10,090 nt of DNA from JAHBVL01 sp964461025 (lineage in GTDB: Bacteria; Chloroflexota; Chloroflexia; Thermomicrobiales; UBA6265): the NCBI GenBank assembly GCA_964461025.1, contig CAYWSE010000109.1, positions 1 through 10,090 on the forward strand, given 5' to 3'. Shown here piece after piece: positions 1 through 6,706 of this stretch. How positions within the stretch are numbered: the stretch's first letter is position 1; the number at the start of each line of letters is the position of its first letter. Made by a program: the position numbers and the translations under genes. Below the pieces are notes generated by a model, which was not told the DNA's origin, searched no databases, and saw only the letters and a list, made by a program, of their open reading frames with translations.

Positions 1-516
1 GTCGATGCTTGTGGCGTAAATGTCAGTGATCTTCTGGTAGAACAGGCGCTCCGACGACCGAATCGCGCGGACTCGTTCGAGGAGTTCGTCGAAGTAGTCG
101 GCGCCGATTGTTCGTCCGGCCGCGATGCGCTCATCGTCGAGTGTGAACCCCTTAGTCAACAGCTCCGACAGCCGCTCGGTCGCCCATTGCCGAAACTCGG
201 TCCCCCGCCGAGACCGGACCCGGTACCCAACGGCTAGGATCGTTTCCAGACTGTAGTGTTCGATGCCACGAGCGACTTCACGGTCCCCCTCCATTTGAAC
301 TATCCGGAATTTCCGGATAGTTCCCATAGCATCAAGTTCTTCCTCAGCATAGATATTGCCAAGGTGCTCGCTGACAGTCTTGACAGTGACTTGATAGAGC
401 TCTGCTAACCCACGCTGCGTCAGCCAGACGGTCTGCCCGTCGAGCCGCACCTGCAACCGCGTAGCTCCATCGTGATAGATGAGCATCTGCCCCATCGGTT
501 CTCCGAAGCTACTCAT
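1..516 (-). CDS. RhuM family protein, N-terminal 172 residues (3' end cut by window edge)
   Basis: This open frame runs from ATG at 516 to the left edge without a stop, so the C-terminal half is missing (family members are usually a little over 300 residues). The family signature is clear. Residues 24-61 hold the helix-turn-helix-like start with VWLTQRGLAELY. Residues 86-131 hold EHYSLETILAVGYRVRS, then RRGTEFRQWATERL and KGFTLDDER. Residues 155-172 hold SERLFYQKITDIYATS, which leads into the conserved second half. RhuM was named from a Salmonella pathogenicity island. Its biochemical role is unsettled, but members often sit with type I restriction genes and on islands. The ATG at 516 has a weak GGGA ribosome site 5 bases upstream (522-525); internal Met8 and Met11 are less likely starts. 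It lies 39 bases after the sbcC stop on the same strand, so read-through from the repair operon is possible. The stretch around 290-420 looks less GC-rich than the neighbours, a mild sign of transfer. Confidence 0.88.
   Translation of the reverse strand, partial: MSSFGEPMGQMLIYHDGATRLQVRLDGQTVWLTQRGLAELYQVTVKTVSEHLGNIYAEEELDAMGTIRKFRIVQMEGDREVARGIEHYSLETILAVGYRVRSRRGTEFRQWATERLSELLTKGFTLDDERIAAGRTIGADYFDELLERVRAIRSSERLFYQKITDIYATSID
297..323. repeat. Perfect 13-bp-arm palindrome with 1-bp centre inside the RhuM gene
   Basis: The left arm is gaactatccggaa (297-309), the centre is one base (310), and the right arm is its exact reverse complement (311-323). The palindrome lies wholly in the RhuM reading frame and encodes residues 65-74, around TIRKFRIV. 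It could extrude as a hairpin or bind a dimeric protein, or it could simply reflect codons for the near-symmetrical peptide RKFR. The arms extend well beyond what that peptide alone requires. Its function is unknown. Confidence 0.8.
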
Positions 517-555
517 TTTCGTCCCGTTCTCTCACCATCCACCATGCCCCATGCC

Positions 556-3375
556 CTACAACTCCACAGGAACCGACCCGGCACCCAACTGCTCGATCTG
601 GCTGACGCCACCGGCTCCTTCTTCCACTCGCCAAATTTCATCGAAAGCCGCGCTCACCCGGACGTCGTCGACATGGCTGATGACGAAGAGCTGCTTGAAC
701 GTGCCGGTCTCGTCAAGAAGCAGATTCAACGTGGACATCAGGTTTTCCCGTCGGTTGCGGTCGAGTGAGCCGAAGACCTCGTCCATCACCACGAATTGCG
801 GCGGCGATGTCGATTGCCCGCCCAGAAACTGCGACAGCGCCAATCTTGCGCAGAGCGCGATCACGTCCCGCTCGCCACCAGAGAACTGACTAAGCGGAAA
901 GTGGTCGTCATCTCCATCGAATACCTCGATGCCGAAGTCCTCGCTGAACTCAACGCGATCGTATTTGCCTTCCGTCACCGTGGACACGAGATGACTGGTA
1001 ATCTCGGCGAGCGCGGGGGTCACCGAGCGGGCAACGTATTGCTCGAATCGGGAGAATTCGCGGTACATGCGGTCGAGCTCGTCCGCGGCCAGCTGGGCAT
1101 CGATCGAACGCTGCAACATGCCCTGCAGTCGGGCCTCCTCAGTTTCGATCGCCTGGAGAGCGTTCATCGCTGAGGTCAGCAAACCCTTTGCGTTGTGTTG
1201 TTCGTTCAGCAGCTCTTCATAGCGATCACGTTTCGATGCTTCCTCGGTGCGAAATGCGTCGTGCGTTTCGGGGGAAAACGCCAGGTCGTCGAGCGCCGTT
1301 TCGGTCATGCCAATCTGCCCAGCAATGTCTTCGATCGCCGTCTCAGCCTCGACTCGTAGTTGGAGCTTCGATGGCAACGTCGCGGCGCGTTCCCGCAGCA
1401 GCGCGATTTGGGCCGCAGCTTCGCTTGCCTGCCGCCAGGAATTGGTATCTGCAGAGTGAGCATCGCGGTCGTATCGATTCGGACCGAGGCTGGCCAACTC
1501 AGTAGAAGTTGCTTCGATCCGTTTGACGTTCTCCTGCAGATCTCGCCGCAACTGTTCGAGCAATCGGGCCTCTTTCTCCAGATTCTGAGCGTCCACCAAC
1601 TGTCGATTCGCGTTCGCAACTTCTGACTCGGTCGGAACGGTTGTCCGGCTGGCCGTATTGAGGGCGGCCGCGAGCGCCGTCGCAGATTCATCACGAGCGT
1701 GCTGCGCATCTTCGATATGCGGACGGCTCAGCTCAAGACGCGACTCGCAGCGCGACAACTGCTGCAAACGGTCACGCGCGGCAGTCTCCCGTTGCGCTGC
1801 CTCTCCTGCCCGCTTGCCCGCCTCGCTTGCCTGCGCCTGCAGACTCTTGGTCTCAAGCGTCAGAGAGCTGATTTGTTCGCTGAGCGCCGCGATGCTCCGC
1901 TCGAGATCGTCGGGAGCATATGGCCTCCCGCAGGTTGCACAGGGTTCGTCGAACTGGCCGCTTTTGAGGCGCTCACGCAGCGCGTTCAGCGTGGTTCTTG
2001 TTTGCTCGCGTTGAACGATCGTTGCCTGAAATGTGGATTCCTCCTTGCGCGCTGCAGTGACATCAGCGACGGCTCTTTCGACCTCTTTCCCGGGGTCACC
2101 ATTGACTCGGAGCTTCGTGATTTCCGCTTCGATCTCGCCGGCCCGCTCGATATAGGTTGTCAGCGTGCGCGCTGCCTGCTCCGCCGCATGACTCAGGTCG
2201 ATGCAACGCTCCAGGGCCGCAAGCATTGCCTGTTTCGTTGCCGCGTCGGCCGAGGTCGCGATGGACAGCAGACGTTCGATCTCGTTCGCGTCTGCAGCAT
2301 CCTCAGCTTCACCAATTCTTCTCGAAACGCCAGCATCGATTCTCGATGCTGCGTCGGCGACATTGAGATGTATCGATCGCTCGTCTCGTTTCAAATCTTC
2401 GATGCGGCGTTTTGTCTCGGCAATCCGTTCACCCAATTTGCGGGCGTCTTCATGTTCGAGGAGTCGTTGCGCCAGAGACTCTGCCGTCTCTGCAAGCGGC
2501 GTCAATCGTCCGATCTGCAGGCCGGCCCGCTCGATTTCGGTGATCTGCGCTGAGAGCGTTTCGAACTCCGATTGCTTCAATTCTCGCGTGCCCGTCAGCG
2601 ACGTGAGTTCCAGAGTTAATCCGTGGTGCTTGCCGGACCGTTCGTTTTCCTCCTGCAGTCTTTCTCGAACGCGGGACAGCTCAGCAAACACCTCGCTGAC
2701 TTTGCCGCCGATGGTTTCGACGTCCGATGTGCGTTGATCGATCAATGCCTGCGCGCCGGTTCGCTCCTCGGCAAAGTCACGTCCGGCCGACTGGTCCTCA
2801 TGGATTTGTTTCCTCTGCCGTGCCTCGTTTTGCTTGTCCTGACGCTGCTGCCCGATCGCTTGCTGGGCGACACGGATCGTTTCAAGTCCAAGTAACTTGC
2901 CGACCTCACGGCGGCGGTCGGTGGCACTGAACGAGCCAAAGAAGCTCAACTCCTTCTGGCGTGTGAAGAAGGTCGCGACAAATGCCTGATGCGACAACCC
3001 CAGCAACGTCTTAGCCACGTACTCGGACACCTGTCTTGTGCCTTGCACAATTGGTGTCTCGGGTTGGTCTGATCGATAGACCGCGGCGGTGACGGTGCGA
3101 CTGCGAAGTTCGCGTTCGATCTCGTACCGCTCACCGCTCTGCGGGTGTTCAAGTGTGACCTTGACGCGGGGTTTGCCGCCCTGAATGCGTGGCCGGATAT
3201 CGTCGTTGCGAATCGACGCGGGATTGTAGAGGCACCACTCGATCGCTTCGAACAGGGTCGTTTTGCCGGCTCCGTTGTCGCCGATGACGCCGATCATCCC
3301 TTGCTGGGCAGGCGAGAAGAGGTTTTCGCCAAGGAACTGGCGATAGTCGCGGATTTCGACCTCGACGAGGTTCAT
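556..3375 (-). CDS. sbcC: SbcC/Rad50-type SMC-like ATPase of the Mre11-Rad50 nuclease complex
   Basis: This is the 939-residue ATPase partner of the SbcD/Mre11 nuclease. The family dimerises through ATP, clamps DNA ends and controls access of the nuclease to them. Visible landmarks are Walker A GDNGAGKTT (32-40), the Q-loop TFFTRQKE (Q140) and long Glu/Arg/Ala/Gln-rich coiled coils (about 160-478 and 483-790). The zinc hook CATC is at 479-482, near the middle. The ABC signature FSGGER is at 831-836, Walker B FVVMDE at 861-866, the D-loop SLD at 870-872 and the H-loop VISH with H901. All catalytic elements are present, so it should be active. The length is nearer archaeal Rad50 (about 900) than E. 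coli SbcC (1048), so the arms are short. The ATG at 3375 overlaps the sbcD stop as ATGA and has a GAGGA ribosome site 6 bases upstream. It is the last of the four coupled repair genes, and RhuM follows after 39 bases. Confidence 0.96.
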   Translation of the reverse strand: MNLVEVEIRDYRQFLGENLFSPAQQGMIGVIGDNGAGKTTLFEAIEWCLYNPASIRNDDIRPRIQGGKPRVKVTLEHPQSGERYEIERELRSRTVTAAVYRSDQPETPIVQGTRQVSEYVAKTLLGLSHQAFVATFFTRQKELSFFGSFSATDRRREVGKLLGLETIRVAQQAIGQQRQDKQNEARQRKQIHEDQSAGRDFAEERTGAQALIDQRTSDVETIGGKVSEVFAELSRVRERLQEENERSGKHHGLTLELTSLTGTRELKQSEFETLSAQITEIERAGLQIGRLTPLAETAESLAQRLLEHEDARKLGERIAETKRRIEDLKRDERSIHLNVADAASRIDAGVSRRIGEAEDAADANEIERLLSIATSADAATKQAMLAALERCIDLSHAAEQAARTLTTYIERAGEIEAEITKLRVNGDPGKEVERAVADVTAARKEESTFQATIVQREQTRTTLNALRERLKSGQFDEPCATCGRPYAPDDLERSIAALSEQISSLTLETKSLQAQASEAGKRAGEAAQRETAARDRLQQLSRCESRLELSRPHIEDAQHARDESATALAAALNTASRTTVPTESEVANANRQLVDAQNLEKEARLLEQLRRDLQENVKRIEATSTELASLGPNRYDRDAHSADTNSWRQASEAAAQIALLRERAATLPSKLQLRVEAETAIEDIAGQIGMTETALDDLAFSPETHDAFRTEEASKRDRYEELLNEQHNAKGLLTSAMNALQAIETEEARLQGMLQRSIDAQLAADELDRMYREFSRFEQYVARSVTPALAEITSHLVSTVTEGKYDRVEFSEDFGIEVFDGDDDHFPLSQFSGGERDVIALCARLALSQFLGGQSTSPPQFVVMDEVFGSLDRNRRENLMSTLNLLLDETGTFKQLFVISHVDDVRVSAAFDEIWRVEEGAGGVSQIEQLGAGSVPVEL

Positions 3376-4556
3376 GCGCCGTCCTCGCTGGTCAGTTGCG
3401 CTTCGAGTGCCGCTTGGGCTGCTTCGAGTTCTCGCCGCCCGGCACTGGCGAAGCTGACGGAAAAGATGGGATCATAGTTGCCGGCTTCCTGTTCGCCTGC
3501 AACGAACGTGGCGAACTGATCGAGCAAGCTCAGCGTTGGCATGTCGGGATGCTGTTCGGCGATTGCCGTCGCTTCGAGCGGACGCCCCGTGAGCTGCACC
3601 GACCAAACGTGCGTTTCCGACACTTCACGGATCAGCGAATCGACATGCCGGCGCACTGACCGGGGCACATCGGGCAAGACGATCCGGGCCATCGCTTCCG
3701 AGTCGGCGTTCTCCTCCAGCCACCTGATCGCGTGCTCGGCGATGCGCACGCCGTCCTGACCGGCGATGATGCGTTCTGGAACGGTGTGAGTCAGCATCGG
3801 CCGGGCAATTGGCACAGCTATCCGTTCAACGATCGGTGGCGATCCCCGCTCGCCGAGGTCGACGATCAGGTATCCCGGTTCAGTTTGGAGATCCCCCCAG
3901 CCAATGCGCTCGGTCGACCCGGCATACCAGGCATTTGGTCTGGCCTGACCGCTCAGGTGGTAGTGGCCAAGTGCGATGTAGTCGAAGGCGCTGTCGAGGA
4001 GATACTCTCCAATCTCCTCGTCTCCCGCCTCGCGCAGACCGACCGGCGCCGGCATATTCGGCACAAATCCGTGCGTGACGAGCACATTGCGTTGCGTCGC
4101 AACCGGATAGACAGACGGCGGTTCTGGGTTGGTTAGTCTGCCATGAGGAATGACAGTCACCGTGATGCCGGCGATCTCGAATGGATCGATGTCCTCATAG
4201 CCGCCGAAGAAGCGCACGTCCGGCAGTGCCGATTCGAGCAACCCGTAGACCGAGCCAGTTGTCCGCAAGCGGGGTGTGTCGTGGTTGCCGGCAATGACCA
4301 CCGCCGGGATCCCATGCCGCTCCAGTGTGCGGAACTGGCGGATCGCGACGCTGATGGCCGGAAAGACAGGGCGGGAATGGTGGAAGAGATCGCCCGAGTG
4401 GATCACCAGATCGACCTCACGCTTCAGCATGTCGTTGATCGCCCAGGCAAACGCCCGCTCGATGTCAACAGCTCGCTGGTTGCGCCCGGTAGGGGGAGCA
4501 CTCTTCGACAAGGCTCGGTAACCGAGATGCGTGTCGGAGAGGTGGGCAATTCTCAC
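3372..4556 (-). CDS. sbcD: SbcD/Mre11-type calcineurin-like DNA nuclease
   Basis: This is the nuclease subunit that pairs with SbcC/Rad50. The family is Mn-dependent and has 3'-5' exonuclease and hairpin/ssDNA endonuclease activity at broken or blocked ends. Counting from the GTG at 4556 it has 394 residues, a normal length. Every metallophosphoesterase motif is visible: DTH (D8, H10), GDLFHH (D56), GNHD (90-93), VLVTHG (H162) and GHYH (197-200). The remainder, from about 265, would be the capping and Rad50-binding region and ends in a helical, Glu/Ala-rich tail. An upstream ATG at 4688 would add 44 residues, but these are read out of frame through the herA coding sequence and look non-native. 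The homology-consistent start is V-RIAHLSDTHLG. A TTG at 4565 that overlaps the herA stop is a second option. The GTG lies 5 bases past the herA stop and has no good ribosome site, so it probably depends on coupling to herA translation. Its stop overlaps the sbcC start. Confidence 0.95.
   Translation of the reverse strand: MRIAHLSDTHLGYRALSKSAPPTGRNQRAVDIERAFAWAINDMLKREVDLVIHSGDLFHHSRPVFPAISVAIRQFRTLERHGIPAVVIAGNHDTPRLRTTGSVYGLLESALPDVRFFGGYEDIDPFEIAGITVTVIPHGRLTNPEPPSVYPVATQRNVLVTHGFVPNMPAPVGLREAGDEEIGEYLLDSAFDYIALGHYHLSGQARPNAWYAGSTERIGWGDLQTEPGYLIVDLGERGSPPIVERIAVPIARPMLTHTVPERIIAGQDGVRIAEHAIRWLEENADSEAMARIVLPDVPRSVRRHVDSLIREVSETHVWSVQLTGRPLEATAIAEQHPDMPTLSLLDQFATFVAGEQEAGNYDPIFSVSFASAGRRELEAAQAALEAQLTSEDGA
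3382..3387 (-). promoter_or_regulatory. Ribosome binding site of sbcC
   Basis: On the minus strand CGAGGA lies 6 bases before the ATG at 3375, inside the 3' end of sbcD. It supports the ATGA-overlap start as the true start of sbcC. Confidence 0.6.
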
Positions 4557-4561
4557 TGTCG

Positions 4562-6706
4562 TCAATGCCCCAGGCGCTCGGCTTCGCGCGCTTTGATTAC
4601 ATCCCGCTGGATCATTTTCCAGAGCGTGATGCGAGCCGCGGCCGTTGTTCCCTGCATCGATCGGTGCCGCTGTTCGGCCTGATTGCAAATCCGCTCGATC
4701 GATTCGGCTGACAAATCACCCGCCACCGTTCGGACCTGACCCTGCGTCGGATTGTCCTTCGATGGGTACTTTTGCAGCAGACGGTAGATGGCGTCAGCAG
4801 GCGAGGCGCCCGCGATCGTCCCCGACTCGCTATTGAAGACGCGTTGTCCAGCCATACCTGGAATGACCGGTGGACGCGGAAACGCCCCAAAGAGCGGAGC
4901 CCGAAAATGCGCGTGCCGGACGAGCAGCCGTCCCTTTGGCAGTCCCAGCAGCTCGGCCTTGGTCGTCTCACTCAGCGACCGGTAGGAGGAATTGATGATC
5001 TCCTCGTCGCCGATGCGTCCGTAGAACGACGTGCCGCAGTTGCCGAGTATCTCGGTGTCGACCTTCGAGCGAAACTGCTGAGCGCCAAAGAGCACGACGT
5101 TGAGATGCCGGCCACGGGCAGCAATATCGACCAGCGTGTCGCGCAAACCGCCTTCGCCGCCGTTCGGCGCGTACTTGTTGAGCTCATCGACGAAGACGAT
5201 CAGCTTGTCGACTCCGAGGTCCCCTTTCTCGGCCATCTTCCAGACTCGCTCGATGATCGACGTGACGAGCAGCTCCTGCACATTCGAATTGCAGTGAGCG
5301 ATGTCGATGACCCGCACTTCCTGCGAGGTGAAGCTGTCGTTCGTGCGGGGCAGCGCGCCGTAATCGACGTCCCCTTCGGTCAGGAGACCGCTGAACTTGG
5401 TGGTCAAGCCATTGAAGCGGTTCAATGCCTTGAGAATCGTCGCTTTGTGATGCCCGCGCCACTCGTTGCCGCCTGATTCGTCGAGTTCGTTCAGGATATC
5501 GCGAATCCGGGCGCCGAGCGTATTCAGCGATGTGATCGCCTCGCGATCGCGGAACTCAGCGATCAATCCCCACATCTTGTCATCCAGATCGCCCCGCTCG
5601 AAGACCTTATGAGCCATGTACAGCAAAGGTTCGAGGTTCCAGAGGATCGGATAAACGCATTCCCGCTCACCGGCCGCGGCACGGAGGGTGTTCAGCCGGT
5701 CGTGATAGCGTTCGCCGCCCAGATGCACCATGTTCTGATGGCTGTTGCCCGGTTGCTGTCCCGGTTTAAAGGGCGCGAAAATGCGCAGATTGTCAAATGG
5801 TTTGATCCCCATGCCGATTGATTCGTATGCGAGTAAATCGGTTTCGCTCAGCCCGTCGAAATCGGCGGCCCGGTAGGCACCGGCCATCTCCTCATTCGGA
5901 ATCGCGGGCTTGTCGAGCCAGATCAGATCCGGCCCTTTCACGTTGAACAGCAATGCCGCCACCGATTTGCCCGCTGCCTCCATGCGTTGGAAAACCGCGC
6001 TGGTCAAAAAAAGCGCATGACTCGTCTTGGTGGCGAGACCCGACTGACCCGTCCAGTTTGCATGGCCAGCCTCAGGACCGAGTAGATATTCCTCATCGAG
6101 CCAAAGCGGTGAGCGCTGGAAGGCGACATTCCCTGCTTCGTCGCGCACGATCGTGCCATCGGCGTTGCGCGCGGCGTTGCCGTTGGTGTGCAGCAACGCC
6201 GGGATCTGCTCGCCGCTGAACCCTTCGACCCCGAGTGCGTAATCGACGGCACCGCGTGTGGCGAAGTAGACCGGACCCGACACGACGGGACGCTGGGACA
6301 CGACGTCCTTGCGCAGATGCTTGGTGCGCAGGACATGCACTTCGAACACCAGAACCTCCGGACGCCGCGTTGGCGGTTCCGGTTCCAGCGCCTGCTCCAG
6401 GCGTCGGTCGTAGAAATCGTCGAGAAAGCTGCGCAGGTCGGAAAAGCGGCGAGGCTCGTCGACGACGCCGATCACCGCCGCTTCTTCGGAAAAGGCAACC
6501 ACGATGTGCCCGACGTCGAGCGACAGCTGCTCTTCGCCGGCCCAGAAATAGAAGGTGTTGGAACCGGCCGGTTCCCTTTCGCTGGAGACGACGCGGCCAA
6601 TCGGACCATGGATTTCGTCGATCAGTTCGGGAAACGAAGCAAGCGGCAACGTCGCCGGTTGGGAATCGGTCATCGTCTCAACGTCGAGGAAGGAAGTGTC
6701 GATCAT
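4562..6706 (-). CDS. herA: HerA-like hexameric DNA translocase/helicase (FtsK-HerA superfamily, DUF87 type)
   Basis: This 714-residue ATPase is predicted to form a hexamer that pumps duplex DNA and activates the NurA nuclease in end resection. In order it shows an N-terminal beta-rich stretch (about 31-145, with HGPIGRVV), which fits a HAS-barrel. Next come a Walker A-like loop GQSGLATKTS (220-229, K227), then LLFNVKGPDLIWLD (252-265), Walker B LIVFVDELNKYAP (502-514, D507, E508) and a sensor-like VVLFGAQQF (537-545). Late glycine and proline-rich elements around LLGLPKGRLLV (586-596) are typical of the family. Two things are odd. The P-loop has Thr226 where the usual Gly precedes Lys, and about 200 residues are gained over archaeal HerA (about 500), mostly between Walker A and B. 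The ATG at 6706 overlaps the nurA stop as ATGA and has GAGAGG 6 bases upstream. Met12 is a weaker alternative. DNA-packaging-type or Sir2/DUF4297-linked HerA ATPases of defence systems are relatives, but a NurA-like neighbour favours resection. Confidence 0.88.
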   Translation of the reverse strand: MIDTSFLDVETMTDSQPATLPLASFPELIDEIHGPIGRVVSSEREPAGSNTFYFWAGEEQLSLDVGHIVVAFSEEAAVIGVVDEPRRFSDLRSFLDDFYDRRLEQALEPEPPTRRPEVLVFEVHVLRTKHLRKDVVSQRPVVSGPVYFATRGAVDYALGVEGFSGEQIPALLHTNGNAARNADGTIVRDEAGNVAFQRSPLWLDEEYLLGPEAGHANWTGQSGLATKTSHALFLTSAVFQRMEAAGKSVAALLFNVKGPDLIWLDKPAIPNEEMAGAYRAADFDGLSETDLLAYESIGMGIKPFDNLRIFAPFKPGQQPGNSHQNMVHLGGERYHDRLNTLRAAAGERECVYPILWNLEPLLYMAHKVFERGDLDDKMWGLIAEFRDREAITSLNTLGARIRDILNELDESGGNEWRGHHKATILKALNRFNGLTTKFSGLLTEGDVDYGALPRTNDSFTSQEVRVIDIAHCNSNVQELLVTSIIERVWKMAEKGDLGVDKLIVFVDELNKYAPNGGEGGLRDTLVDIAARGRHLNVVLFGAQQFRSKVDTEILGNCGTSFYGRIGDEEIINSSYRSLSETTKAELLGLPKGRLLVRHAHFRAPLFGAFPRPPVIPGMAGQRVFNSESGTIAGASPADAIYRLLQKYPSKDNPTQGQVRTVAGDLSAESIERICNQAEQRHRSMQGTTAAARITLWKMIQRDVIKAREAERLGH

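Noticed and set aside
543..556. Tandem 7-base repeat catgccc x2 at the end of sbcC
   Set aside because: Only two short copies, overlapping the stop codon. It is too small to support a function.
2331..2351. 9-base inverted repeat (cagcatcga, 3-base loop, tcgatgctg) inside sbcC
   Set aside because: It lies mid-gene in the coiled-coil coding part with no T-run after it. One such repeat in 10 kb is close to chance.
1699..2553. 284-residue open frame on the plus strand opposite sbcC
   Set aside because: It is antisense to a well-supported gene and has Cys/Arg/Leu-rich shadow composition with no recognisable motif.
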